Shown here in pieces: positions 14,978 to 23,425 of a stretch of 57,421 nucleotides of DNA. Origin of the DNA: Paenibacillus luteus (GTDB lineage Bacteria; Bacillota; Bacilli; Paenibacillales; Paenibacillaceae); contig NZ_SKCD01000031.1 of the NCBI RefSeq assembly GCF_006542765.1, forward strand, positions 1-57,421. The letters are read 5' to 3'. Under the pieces are notes generated by a model that saw nothing but the letters and a program-made list of their open reading frames with translations, was not told where the DNA came from and made no database searches. Within the stretch, counting starts at the first letter, position 1. The number at the start of each line of letters is the position of its first letter. Position numbers and translations under genes: made by a program.

Positions 14978-17119
14978 TCAATCATTCTGGTTTTGTCCGC
15001 CATTTTTCTTATCATTGTCCCTTTTTCTATCCCTCTCTTTTTTCTTGTCCTTTTCACTATCCTTTTCTCTGTCCTTTTTTTTATCCCTTTCCTTTTCCTT
15101 TTCCTTTTTCCGCTCTTCCCTGTCCTTCTTTTTTTGCTTTCGCTCCTCTTCCTTGCTCTGTTTATGCTTATCTTTCTTATCCGATGCTCCCTCGCCTTTT
15201 GGCTCCTTATTATCCTTGCTGTTCAAATTCGGAAGCTTTCCGGATGCTTTCGGAAATGCAAGAACAGGCTCATCTCTTAAAGCGCCCGCCATAAGCGATT
15301 GAAATACGGCTGCTGCTGCTTTGGAGCTCGTCGACAAATAATGGCTGCTATCGCTCTGGTCATAGCCAAGCCATACGGCCCCGACAAGCTGCGGCGTGTA
15401 ACCGACGAACCAGTTGTCCTTGGCTCCATATCCCGTCGTTCCGATCATTTGAGTCGTCCCCGACTTGCCCGCAAGCGGCCGTCCCTTTAGTTCTGCTGAA
15501 GTGCCTGTCCCATCCGTAATGACGCCTTCGAGCATGGCCGTCATCGTACGCGCCACCTCAGGCTCTGTCACCTTCGTGCTACCCGTATTCAGCGAGAATT
15601 CCGCAAGAATAGCTCCATCTGCAGACTCGATACGCGTAATGGCATGTGCTTGCAAACGGACGCCATCATTTGCAAATACGCCAAATGCTTCAGCCATTTG
15701 GAGGGGAGATACCCCTTCCTGAAGACCGCCAAGCGCAAGCCCCAGCGAGCGGTCCCCCTCCGTCAGAGGAATGCCGAAGCGCTCTGCAGCATCCGTTCCT
15801 TGTTTAATGCCCATCTCATTCAATAGCTTTACAGCAGGAACGTTATACGAATGAATGAGCGCTTCATAAAGCGATACCTTTCCGTGAAAAGACCCGTCCG
15901 CGTTTTGCGGCTCATAGCCGTTAATATTTATCGGTTCATCAACCAACTCGTCGCTTGGCTTGTAGCCCTGCTCCAAGGCAGGCGTATAAACGACGATCGG
16001 CTTGATTGTTGACCCCGGTTGCCGCTTCAACTGAGAAGCACGGTTAAAACCACGAAACGGCTGATCCCCCCTGCCGCCAACGAGCGCCCGAATTCCGCCA
16101 TCGCGAGGATCAATCAAGACAGCGCTGCTCTGAATCAGCTGATCCGGCTTACTTTCCGGGAAAAGCGATTCCTGCGCGTACACCTGCTCCGCCGTTTGCT
16201 GCATGTTTATATTCAGTGCCGTATAAATACGCAGCCCGCCTTGGAGCACTTCATTTTCCGATAATCCATATTGACCGACGGCTTCACGTATAATCTGATC
16301 TACATAGTAAGGGTAGCTCATATGATCAATTCTGTTTGGCTTAGCGCTGAGCAGGTGCACCGGCTCGTTAAGCGCAGCAGTGTAGCTGTCCTCGCTAATG
16401 ATGGCTTGATCCTTCATCAGTTGAAGGACCACATTCCGCCTCGCAGTCGCTTCTTTTATATGTTTATAGGGAGAAAGCGCTGAGGGAGCTTTAATAAGAC
16501 CAGCCAGCAAGGCCGATTCAGCCACCGTCAACCGCTTGGCCTCCTTGCCAAAATAAATGCTTGCCGCCCGCGAAATCCCCCACGCCCCCTCGCCATAATA
16601 AATTTGATTGAGGTACATCCCCATGATTTCCTGCTTATCGTAGTTCTCTTCTATTTTCTTCGCCAAGAGCACCTCATTCCACTTCCTAGACCAGGTGCGC
16701 TCCTGCGATAGAAATACATTTTTGGCAAGCTGCTGCGTAATCGTGCTGCCGCCTTGTACCGTGCCGCCTGATGTGAAATTCGCCATAAAAGCACGCCCGA
16801 TGGCGCGCATATCCATTCCGCTATGCTCAAAATACCGTTTGTCCTCCACGGCTACAACTGCATCGACCATGGACTGCGGGATATCTTCATATGCCATTTC
16901 ATCAATATCATTGAAGGAGATGCGCGTGGCTTCTGTTCCGCTTTGATCATACAATATAGTCGCAGCAGGCAACGGTACCTCCAATTGGCCGATATCCTGC
17001 GCGTTCACGAGCTGACGAAACGTTATCCAGCCGCCTAGCAGTGCGATTGCAAGGAATGACATTAACAACAACAGAATGCTTTTCCCCTTTATTCTTCTTT
17101 TTTTTGCTTGCTTTTTCAT
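14978..17119 (-). CDS. Class A penicillin-binding protein (PBP1A family)
   Basis: This bifunctional cell-wall enzyme polymerises and cross-links peptidoglycan. One membrane anchor lies at about residues 14-35. The transglycosylase motif AVEDKRYFEHSG is near residue 92. The transpeptidase has its nucleophile in PGSTIKP, then SYN, and KSGTTQ. The 713 residues end in an about 90-residue, very charged tail of Lys, Glu, Asp and Arg (from about residue 625), without a fold. The start at 17119 (MKKQAKKRR) has GGGGGAA just upstream and gives a normal cytoplasmic tail. It is a monocistronic gene. The tail is long even for Paenibacillus-type enzymes and lies outside the cell. Confidence 0.95.
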   Translation of the reverse strand: MKKQAKKRRIKGKSILLLLMSFLAIALLGGWITFRQLVNAQDIGQLEVPLPAATILYDQSGTEATRISFNDIDEMAYEDIPQSMVDAVVAVEDKRYFEHSGMDMRAIGRAFMANFTSGGTVQGGSTITQQLAKNVFLSQERTWSRKWNEVLLAKKIEENYDKQEIMGMYLNQIYYGEGAWGISRAASIYFGKEAKRLTVAESALLAGLIKAPSALSPYKHIKEATARRNVVLQLMKDQAIISEDSYTAALNEPVHLLSAKPNRIDHMSYPYYVDQIIREAVGQYGLSENEVLQGGLRIYTALNINMQQTAEQVYAQESLFPESKPDQLIQSSAVLIDPRDGGIRALVGGRGDQPFRGFNRASQLKRQPGSTIKPIVVYTPALEQGYKPSDELVDEPININGYEPQNADGSFHGKVSLYEALIHSYNVPAVKLLNEMGIKQGTDAAERFGIPLTEGDRSLGLALGGLQEGVSPLQMAEAFGVFANDGVRLQAHAITRIESADGAILAEFSLNTGSTKVTEPEVARTMTAMLEGVITDGTGTSAELKGRPLAGKSGTTQMIGTTGYGAKDNWFVGYTPQLVGAVWLGYDQSDSSHYLSTSSKAAAAVFQSLMAGALRDEPVLAFPKASGKLPNLNSKDNKEPKGEGASDKKDKHKQSKEEERKQKKKDREERKKEKEKERDKKKDREKDSEKDKKKERDRKRDNDKKNGGQNQND
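15005..15180. repeat. Long polypyrimidine/polypurine tract coding for the PBP tail
   Basis: The plus strand here is almost only C and T for about 160 bases, built of short CTTTTTC/CCTTTTCC words. On the coding strand it is a purine run that encodes the Lys/Glu/Asp/Arg tail of the PBP. Such tracts can form triplexes and are prone to slippage. Since the tail is unstructured, in-frame length change would be tolerated. Confidence 0.75.
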
Positions 17120-17213
17120 GTTCGTTCCCCCGTGTCTGTGTTTCCTTCGCATTAAACTATTCGCAGTTAAAACCAATTTTCAGTACGCTATGCCCATCCG
17201 TTCTGTACGCACA

Positions 17214-17256
17214 AAAAAAATGCCGAGAAGCAGATTACTGCTCCCCAGCATTTTTT
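17214..17256 (-). terminator. Intrinsic terminator of the 77-residue gene
   Basis: AAAAAATGC and GCATTTTTT form the outer stem and AGCAG/CTGCT the inner stem. On the minus strand it is followed by eight T. It lies about 65 bases past the stop of the small gene at 17321. Confidence 0.8.
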
Positions 17257-17320
17257 AGACCTATTTTATAATCCTCAAACATCATTTGCCCGATTATAAT
17301 CGTATCCCAACACTATTTGG

Positions 17321-17554
17321 TCAAGCTCGCATTTCGGTTTGTGAAAGCTTATCGAAAGCTTCCGTAAGCAGCAAAGTGAAATCGTCCCGTTTGGTCAGAA
17401 ACTGCTCATATTGCCCCTGTGCAATGTCATCATCTGGATTAGCCTCCAAATAGATTTCCAGCTCTGCGATCGTTTGATTGATTTCATACAAAACATCCCT
17501 GCTGCCATTGTTTTTGTCTGCGCTTCTCTTTATTGTTTTCCAAGCTTCGTTCAA
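17321..17554 (-). CDS. Small hypothetical helical protein
   Basis: I do not recognise this 77-residue protein. It is acidic and helical (NGSRDVLYEINQTIAELEIYLEANPDD), with no signal, membrane segment or cysteine. The start is placed at a TTG (17554) because AGGAGG lies eight bases upstream. An ATG at 17593 in the same frame has no ribosome site. The gene has its own terminator and a short gap to the PBP on its left. The function is unknown. Confidence 0.6.
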   Translation of the reverse strand: MNEAWKTIKRSADKNNGSRDVLYEINQTIAELEIYLEANPDDDIAQGQYEQFLTKRDDFTLLLTEAFDKLSQTEMRA

Positions 17555-17933
17555 TGCGTATGCCTCCTGCTGCCCTATTCTATTGTTTTGCATAAATGGC
17601 GTACCTGCAACAATAGGGCTTCGTTATCTAAGATATTCAGGAGACAATGAAATAGAACCCTTCACCATCAAAAAAGGCACGCTGAATTCCGTTCAAGATG
17701 CTTCTTACAAACCTACATCTACGATCGGAAGTGTAATTCGGCTCCTCACTGCTTCACTATGCGCTTGGATGAGAAATAAAAAACTCCGCGGCTGCGGAGC
17801 TTAACCATCATTATTTTTTTGCATTCTCCTCCTTTTTCCATTGAAGCAACTCGAACATCTTCGAGCTGGTTGATTCATCTCTTATTATTCAGGGTAATGG
17901 AGACTAACCAATATATTCAAAGGAGTGGTTAAA
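17555..17933. other. 379-base gap without a supported gene
   Basis: A plus-strand open frame runs to 17804 but has no start with a ribosome site and overlaps the small gene on the left. A strong hairpin, CTCCGC-GGCT-GCGGAG, sits at 17784-17799. On the minus strand it is followed by TTTTTT, on the plus strand by a looser AT-rich stretch. It is an orphan terminator. The end of the gap holds the ribosome site of the 53-residue gene. Confidence 0.6.
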
Positions 17934-18095
17934 ATGGTTACCAGACAAAATAACGTTGAGATTGAGGAACGCCATGTGGAGAAAAAATCGGATTCAAGCT
18001 TGGTTGCCTCTACATTCATCAAATATGCGGCCTACATTATCATCTTTTTCGGAGCATTGTATTTCCTGGCACGCTACGTATTCCCGATGTTCTAA
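17934..18095 (+). CDS. 53-residue single-pass membrane protein
   Basis: This short reading frame begins MVTRQNNVEIEERHVEKKSD and ends with one hydrophobic helix, about residues 25-50 (FIKYAAYIIIFFGALYFLARYVFPMF). The N-terminal half is charged and would be cytosolic or outside depending on topology. AAAGGAG lies eight bases before the ATG, and a strong hairpin begins seven bases after the TAA, so start and end are both supported. The gene is unrecognised, but this layout (own ribosome site, own terminator) argues for a real small membrane protein. No neighbour suggests a role. Confidence 0.75.
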   Translation: MVTRQNNVEIEERHVEKKSDSSLVASTFIKYAAYIIIFFGALYFLARYVFPMF

Positions 18096-18101
18096 TCGCA
18101 C

Positions 18102-18156
18102 GAAAGAAAGGCTATTCCCCCGGGGTTGATGACCGTTTGGGGTAGCCCTTTCTTTC
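18102..18156 (+). terminator. Terminator of the 53-residue gene
   Basis: GAAAGAAAGGCTATTCCCC pairs with GGGGTAGCCCTTTCTTTC with minimal mismatch, around a loop of about 18 bases. T-rich sequence completes it on the plus strand (CTTTCTTTCCCTT). Confidence 0.8.
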
Positions 18157-18235
18157 CCTTATAATGTAAAACCGAAAATGTGAAAATAATAACATGAACT
18201 AATATTTCTAAGTCTTGTTGGCTGCTTCTTGCCCA

Positions 18236-18278
18236 TCTTCTCTTCTCTTCTCTTCTCTTCTCTTCTCTTCTCTTCTCT
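18236..18278. repeat. TCTTC pentanucleotide microsatellite
   Basis: The unit TCTTC is repeated about eight and a half times without error. On the minus strand the 61-codon frame through it reads RREEK repeats, with no supporting start site. A five-base unit shifts the frame with each gain or loss. The 457 bases from 18096 to 18552 hold only this repeat, the preceding terminator and the next one. Confidence 0.9.
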
Positions 18279-18411
18279 CAGTAAGTTCAAGCTCATCACA
18301 AGCCTGGTAATACTACACTCGCCCCCTGATATCTTCCAAAACAATCTAACCGTATACTCCTACACTTCTTCTCTGTCTGCGGAATAACACGACTCAAATA
18401 CAATAAAAAAA

Positions 18412-18446
18412 AACTCCTCAGCTCATGTTGCGGACCGGGAGAAGTT
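18412..18446 (-). terminator. Terminator of the MFS transporter gene
   Basis: AACTTCTC pairs with GAGGAGTT (one wobble) on the minus strand, and the stem runs into nine T. It lies about 110 bases past the MFS stop codon. Confidence 0.65.
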
Positions 18447-18552
18447 GTTACAGATAGTTAAAGCTAGCGACGAAAAAAAGTTGTAAACAGCCAGAGTGCA
18501 TATATTTTTATGTAAGAGTAGGATTAACTGATTTCACTTCGTGCAAGCTGGA

Positions 18553-19698
18553 TTACCCGCTAATCATCCTGCTGGCAGAGCCTCGGCTGGTAATCATATA
18601 GAGAGTCGAAGCGGTAGCGCAGAAGATGCCTAAGATGAGATAAAGCAGCTGCGGGCCCAAATGATCGACGACAATGCCTCCGAAGGCGTTGCCTACAATA
18701 CCGCCTAGCCCCCACGTGACTGCTGCAAACACCGTCTGCATGGTCGCTTTGGTCCGGTCGCTGGAATAGCTCTCAACCACCTCTACAGCCGTTCCGGCTA
18801 CAAAGGCGAAGGCAATTCCGTCAAGCAACTGCAAGCCTAACGTTAAATAGACGTCGGCAAAAACAAACAGCAGAACATATTTGAGCGCATAAATCGCAGC
18901 AGCGGCACTAAGCACACGGTAACGGCCGATTTTCCGGCTGAGCTTAGCCGAAATCCAGAACATCGGAACTTCGATAATCGCAGCAATCGCAAACGCGCTG
19001 CCTAGCAAGCTTTTGTCAAAACCAAGTTCCTTGAAATAGATTGGCAAAAATGAAAAATTAATCGCTACGGACATAAAGGTCATCATGCTAATGCCTACAA
19101 AAATTAAAAATGGCCGGTTCCGAATCACCTCGCTGACCTGCTCCAATATCGTCGTCTTGCGAAAGGCCGGCTTCGTGCTTGGCAGCAGGAAGATAACCAG
19201 CGTTAAGCAAAGATTGATCGCCAGATAATAAAAGAAGATAGAATCATAGCCGTATTTTTCATAGACAAAACCCGATGCGAATGCGCCAATGGCATAACTA
19301 AGCGCCCCCCACAGCCTTATGCTGCCGAAAGAAAAGCCCTCTCGCTTCCCCATCTCAACGGCAAAGGAGTCGCTAAGCGGCGCCATCGAGGATTGAAACC
19401 ATGCGAAGAAAAGTGAAAGCATAATAATCGCAGGCAACCCGTCAAAGAAATAAAAACCGATCCCGGTCATAGGCGCCACCACAGCTGATACGAGCAAGAT
19501 TAACCGGGGATTGCTCATCCGATCGTTCAAAATCCCCATCACAGGCTGGGAAACGACACTGACGAATGCCCATAAGGAAAGAATTAAGCCGACAACGGTG
19601 TTACTAAAGCCTTTGTCGCTAAAAAAGAGACTCGTATAAGGCGTATAGACGGAAATAGCCAAATACATCAAAAAATAATAACCTGCTAATCTTCTCAC
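18553..19698 (-). CDS. MFS transporter (HcaT/LacY-like MFS_1 group)
   Basis: This 12-helix major facilitator protein has 381 residues. It has a short N-terminus, RRLAGYYFLMYLAISVYTPYTSLFFSDKG, and the loop between helices 2 and 3 carries GILNDRMSNPRLIL, the family's G-x-L-x-D-R-x-x-x-R motif. The overall pattern resembles HcaT/nucleoside-type MFS_1-like proteins. The start is placed at the GTG at 19698 because AAGGAG lies seven bases upstream; the ATG at 19722 lies before this site. It has its own terminator and is divergent from the acyl-CoA dehydrogenase. The substrate is unknown. Confidence 0.88.
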   Translation of the reverse strand: MRRLAGYYFLMYLAISVYTPYTSLFFSDKGFSNTVVGLILSLWAFVSVVSQPVMGILNDRMSNPRLILLVSAVVAPMTGIGFYFFDGLPAIIMLSLFFAWFQSSMAPLSDSFAVEMGKREGFSFGSIRLWGALSYAIGAFASGFVYEKYGYDSIFFYYLAINLCLTLVIFLLPSTKPAFRKTTILEQVSEVIRNRPFLIFVGISMMTFMSVAINFSFLPIYFKELGFDKSLLGSAFAIAAIIEVPMFWISAKLSRKIGRYRVLSAAAAIYALKYVLLFVFADVYLTLGLQLLDGIAFAFVAGTAVEVVESYSSDRTKATMQTVFAAVTWGLGGIVGNAFGGIVVDHLGPQLLYLILGIFCATASTLYMITSRGSASRMISG

Positions 19699-19887
19699 GC
19701 CGGATCTCCTTAGTGTCAGCATTCATTGTGCTTTCTGTTTATCATATCTTGAGCCATTATAATCGTGATGCCAGCCTTTTGTAAAAGCAATTTCGTTTAT
19801 TGCTGCCCGAAGTTAACACGTATTTGCAGTGCGGTATGGTAAAATGCGAATAGAGAAGTGCTGAAATGATAAAGGAGGGTTTCTGCC

Positions 19888-21042
19888 ATGGGGCGGTTAA
19901 TCGATCAATATATCCGTAATGCCGAGGAGAGAGAATGGGCTTATAAAATAGATGCTTTGGCGGCAGGATTTGCCGAGCGGGCGGCTGCGCATGACCTGCA
20001 GGGCTCTTTTCCGCACGAAAACTTTGCCGAGCTGCAAGCAGCCGGTTATTTAAAGCTGACGGTGCCAAAGGAATTTGGTGGCGATGAAGCCTCGCTGCAT
20101 GAGCTAGTTGGCCTGCAAGAGCGCTTAGCCTACGGGGACGGCTCGACAGCGCTGGCCGTGGGCTGGCATATCGGTCAGGTCCTTCATTTGCGCACCACAC
20201 GGAAATGGCCCGAACAGCAATTTGAGAAGCTGTGCCAGGCCATCGTTCAGGAAGGAGCCATGATTAATACATTAGCCAGCGAAGCCGGATCCGGAAGCCC
20301 CAGCCGCGGAGGCAAACCGGAAACGACTGCCATACGGGAGGACGGCGGATATCGGATCACAGGTCGTAAAACCTTCAGCACGCTGTCTCCCATCCTTGAC
20401 CGCTTTGTCGTGACCGCCTATATCCCGGAGGAAGAGACGGTCGCTGACTTTCTTGTTTATAAAAATGAACAAGTAAGCATTGCCGAAACCTGGGACACTC
20501 TTGGCATGCGAGGCACAGGCAGCCATGATGTCATACTGGACAATGTCTTCACCGCAGAGGAAAATCGTCTCACAGGCAAAGGAACTGACGACGGCGGCGG
20601 TTGGCTGCTGCATATTCCTGCTTGCTACCTCGGAATTGCATTAGCTGCACGGGACTTTGTCATCAATTATGCGAAGACTTACCGTCCCAATCATTTGCAA
20701 GGGCCCCTTGCCGAGCTCCCGGCTATCCAGCAATCCATCGGACAGATGGAGGCTGAGCTTCGCGTAGCCCGCAGCCTCCTATATGAAGCTGCTGACCGCT
20801 GGGATGCGGAAATAGACAACCGCCCGAATCTCAGGCCGGAGCTCGGATTAGCCAAATACGTCGCAACCAACCATGCGATAAAGGTCGTTGACATCGCGAT
20901 GCGCATCGTCGGCGGCGCAAGCTTATCCAGAAAGCTTCCACTGGAAAGATATTACCGCGACGTGCGTGCCGGCCTGCATAATCCACCTATGGATAACATG
21001 GTGCTGCAGACACTCGCCTCGGAAGCTTTAAAGGAACAATGA
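19888..21042 (+). CDS. Acyl-CoA dehydrogenase family protein (YdbM-like)
   Basis: This is an FAD-dependent enzyme of 384 residues. The N-terminal helical domain holds FPHENFAELQAAGYLKLTVPKEFGGDEAS. The middle beta domain has TLASEAGSGSPSRGGKPE and FSTLSP, where the flavin binds. The C-terminal helical bundle has VDIAMRIVGGASLSRKLPLERYYRDVRAGLHNPPMDN. It resembles B. subtilis YdbM and the SfnB/DszC group, some of which are flavin monooxygenases, so dehydrogenase activity is not certain. AAAGGAGG lies eight bases before the ATG. It is monocistronic. Confidence 0.9.
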   Translation: MGRLIDQYIRNAEEREWAYKIDALAAGFAERAAAHDLQGSFPHENFAELQAAGYLKLTVPKEFGGDEASLHELVGLQERLAYGDGSTALAVGWHIGQVLHLRTTRKWPEQQFEKLCQAIVQEGAMINTLASEAGSGSPSRGGKPETTAIREDGGYRITGRKTFSTLSPILDRFVVTAYIPEEETVADFLVYKNEQVSIAETWDTLGMRGTGSHDVILDNVFTAEENRLTGKGTDDGGGWLLHIPACYLGIALAARDFVINYAKTYRPNHLQGPLAELPAIQQSIGQMEAELRVARSLLYEAADRWDAEIDNRPNLRPELGLAKYVATNHAIKVVDIAMRIVGGASLSRKLPLERYYRDVRAGLHNPPMDNMVLQTLASEALKEQ

Positions 21043-21073
21043 ACCGTAAGATACGATTAACCCTCTCGGGCAG

Positions 21074-21781
21074 CTAAAACAAGTCATCCTTCGTTCCGCC
21101 TGCAGGCGTGTTTGAAGCGATAAAATATTCAGCTTGCCCGAAACGGGCCAGTGCTTTGCGGTCTGGTTCCCAGACCCACTTGTCCATTTCCGTCTGGCAG
21201 CGATGTGCCCGGAAAGCGGCAAGCTTGGCTTCCAAATGATGTCGGATGTCGATTTTGACAATATCCTTTTTGGCGTAACCAAACGACTCAGGTGCTTCCA
21301 TCGCATCGCCGAAGCTAATGTAATAAAGCGAGCTCGGCTTGCTTGCGCGCCGGAAAGCATCAGTCGTCGCTTTACCGATCGCACAGTGATCGGGATGCCC
21401 GCCGAAAACTTCATGAAAGGTGAGAACAACATCAGGACGAATCTCTTCCATTAACGCCGCAATTCGATCAACTAACTGCTCATAATCGTAAAATTCAACC
21501 ATTTTATCGCGTATATCAAAAAAAATCAGCCGCTCGATACCGAGCGCTTCACATGCTTTGTTCAGCTCTTGCTCCCGAATGGCAGGCATCGTTTCCCGGT
21601 TTACATACGGGGGATTGCCCATTCTGCGTCCCATTTCGCCCCGGGTAGCACTGACAAGCGTGATCTCTACCCCCATAGCGGCATATTTGGCGAGCGTCCC
21701 TCCGCAAATAAAGGACTCATCGTCCGGATGAGCAAATACGGCCAATAGTTTTCTTTTCGGTTTGTCATCTCTTATTCTCAT
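21074..21781 (-). CDS. bshB2: Bacillithiol biosynthesis deacetylase BshB2
   Basis: This zinc-dependent PIG-L-family deacetylase removes the acetyl group from GlcNAc-malate on the way to the thiol bacillithiol. The zinc-binding and catalytic motif AHPDDESF is near residue 17. EVFGGHPDHCAIG near residue 142 gives the third ligand, a His. The length of 235 residues matches BshB2 (YojG) of B. subtilis. The start overlaps the DUF1806 gene's stop by four bases (ATGA), the same pairing as yojG-yojF. The presence of bshB2 fits a Bacillota host. A second deacetylase (BshB1) may exist elsewhere. Confidence 0.93.
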   Translation of the reverse strand: MRIRDDKPKRKLLAVFAHPDDESFICGGTLAKYAAMGVEITLVSATRGEMGRRMGNPPYVNRETMPAIREQELNKACEALGIERLIFFDIRDKMVEFYDYEQLVDRIAALMEEIRPDVVLTFHEVFGGHPDHCAIGKATTDAFRRASKPSSLYYISFGDAMEAPESFGYAKKDIVKIDIRHHLEAKLAAFRAHRCQTEMDKWVWEPDRKALARFGQAEYFIASNTPAGGTKDDLF

Positions 21782-22089
21782 TCTGGAAACGGCTCCTTCC
21801 CCAAATGCAAAGCGACATTCATCCTGCCCAGATCATCAAAACCCGCGAGCAGCAGCCTGCCTTCCGCTGTTTCTTCATAATGCGTAAGGGCTTCCATGCG
21901 AAGCCAGCCTTGCCCGTCAAACTTGAGCGCGATTCGGTACGGGCCCTCTCCAGCAATTAAAGCCTCTTCCAGCTGTACCTTGAAGTTACGGACAAAAAGG
22001 TAAGAGGTCGCCTCACTGTGCACATAAAGCTCCTGCGCTATAAAAGCTCGAAACGCTGCATCCAGCCCAAGCTTGGTAATTTTTATCAT
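21778..22089 (-). CDS. DUF1806 family protein (YojF-like)
   Basis: This soluble protein of 103 residues begins MIKITKLGLDAAFRAFIAQELYVHSEATSY and ends GRMNVALHLGKEPFPE, matching the YojF family (DUF1806), whose function is unknown. It is translationally coupled to bshB2 by a four-base overlap, so a role with the bacillithiol deacetylase is likely. The ATG at 22089 (MIKITK) is preferred over 22143: AAGGGG lies 12 bases upstream and the extra residues are not family-like. Confidence 0.85.
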   Translation of the reverse strand: MIKITKLGLDAAFRAFIAQELYVHSEATSYLFVRNFKVQLEEALIAGEGPYRIALKFDGQGWLRMEALTHYEETAEGRLLLAGFDDLGRMNVALHLGKEPFPE

Positions 22090-22218
22090 GTTCGCTTCAT
22101 TCCCCTTTTGTTCAAATAAATAGAAGCTTTTATATTTTAGCATGACCCTCAGTTAAATCACCATAGATGCCTCATTTGCAATGTTCCATTATGGAATGAG
22201 CTTGCCTATGCTTAATCC

Positions 22219-22259
22219 AAAAAAAGCCCTTCAAGCCAATGGCCTGAAAAGCTTTTTTT
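22219..22259 (-). terminator. Terminator of the sulfate ABC operon
   Basis: On the minus strand AAAGCTTTTCAGGCC pairs with GGCTTGAAGGGCTTT (a few mismatches) and is followed by a run of seven T. It lies about 60-100 bases past the sbp stop and ends the cysT-W-A-sbp transcript. Confidence 0.8.
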
Positions 22260-22317
22260 CTATTTTCCACCTAGATAGAACGAACTTAAGTTGATAACGA
22301 AATGAGTTGTTTCCATG

Positions 22318-23403
22318 TTACAAATCAGCAAGCACCTGATACCAGACGCCTTTTTTCGAATAAAGGTTCTTTCTGACCTCGGGCCAGCCTCCTAAATACG
22401 AAATGTCAAAAAGTTCCTCCGGAACCGTGTAACGATCCTTCGTATCCGCCGCCACCTTCTCATCTACGGCCCGGAAGCCATGTTCTACGAAGAGGCGCTG
22501 TGCTGCCTCGCTATGCAAATAGGATATAAACGCTTCGGCCACCTTGCGTGTGCCATGCTTATCCGCATTTTTGTCCACGACAGCAGCTGGGTTCTCGATT
22601 AGGATCGTGCTCTTTGGCACGACAATGTCGTAGTTTACGCCCTTCTTGATCCGGGCAAGCAGCTCGTTCTCATACGTGACAATCACATCGCCAACGCCGT
22701 ACTCAAAAGCTGCCATCGATGCGCGTCCGCTCTTATCGAGCGATTCCACGTTTGCATGCACAGATTTCAGAAAGCTTTTGGCATAGTCCGGATCTTTGAT
22801 ACCGTTCTTCACTTCGGACTGCTTCAGTCCGGCGCCATAAATCGCATTGATATCCCACTGCGCTCCGCCTGATGTCTTCGGATTTGGATACAGCACCTTA
22901 ACGCCCTTCCGCGTCAAATCATCCCAATCCTGAATACCGAGCGGATTGCCAGCACGGGTTCCCAATACAACAATGGAGTTCGTAATCATCCCGCTGCTGC
23001 CCTGCGCCGCCTTCCAATCATGCGTTATGAAGCCGGCGTTGGCGATTTTGTCCAAATCACCCTCCATCGCGAGAATCGCGACATCCGCTTCAAAGCCTCC
23101 AGCAATCGCGCGAGCTTGTGTGCCGGAAGCCTCATACGATTCCTGAAAAGTGACCTTCTGCCCGGTTTCCTGCAGCCAATACGCTTGGAATGCGGGAAGC
23201 AGCTCTGCAAAAGCATCCTTCACTACCGAATATGCACCGATGACAAGGGTTACATCGCCGTCTTGTACGGTAGACCCAGCCTCATTTTCGCCCGTCTGCC
23301 CATCCTTGCCGCAGCCTGCCACAACCAGCAGCATCACCGCAGCAAGCAGCAGCACAAGCATGCGCTGACTTGTTGATCGATTTATTTTCATGTTCGCATA
23401 CAA
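22318..23403 (-). CDS. sbp: Sulfate/thiosulfate ABC transporter substrate-binding lipoprotein
   Basis: This extracellular lipoprotein binds sulfate or thiosulfate. A signal peptide ends in the lipobox VVAGC at about residue 31. The mature part has VTFQESYEASGTQARAIAGGFEADVAILAMEGD and KTSGGAQWDINAIYGA, typical of CysP/Sbp proteins, whose oxyanion-binding residues sit in these loops. The ATG at 23403 has AAAGAG four bases upstream; the ATG at 23391 (MKINRS) is the alternative and changes only four residues. It is the last gene of the operon, after cysA with a 22-base gap. Confidence 0.93.
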   Translation of the reverse strand: MYANMKINRSTSQRMLVLLLAAVMLLVVAGCGKDGQTGENEAGSTVQDGDVTLVIGAYSVVKDAFAELLPAFQAYWLQETGQKVTFQESYEASGTQARAIAGGFEADVAILAMEGDLDKIANAGFITHDWKAAQGSSGMITNSIVVLGTRAGNPLGIQDWDDLTRKGVKVLYPNPKTSGGAQWDINAIYGAGLKQSEVKNGIKDPDYAKSFLKSVHANVESLDKSGRASMAAFEYGVGDVIVTYENELLARIKKGVNYDIVVPKSTILIENPAAVVDKNADKHGTRKVAEAFISYLHSEAAQRLFVEHGFRAVDEKVAADTKDRYTVPEELFDISYLGGWPEVRKNLYSKKGVWYQVLADL

Positions 23404-23425
23404 CTCTTTCTACGTCGCTTATTGG

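Noticed and set aside
14948..15302. Plus-strand frames rich in Phe, Leu and Ser
   Set aside because: They are the antisense of the Lys/Glu-rich PBP tail and only look like membrane proteins because of the pyrimidine bias.
17478..17804. Plus-strand frame ending at 17804 as a small gene
   Set aside because: No start codon with a ribosome site, overlap with the 77-residue gene, and no recognised pattern. A loose likeness to small spore proteins did not hold.
18159..18344. 61-codon minus-strand frame with RREEK repeats
   Set aside because: Its sequence is only the TCTTC microsatellite plus flanks, with no ribosome site.
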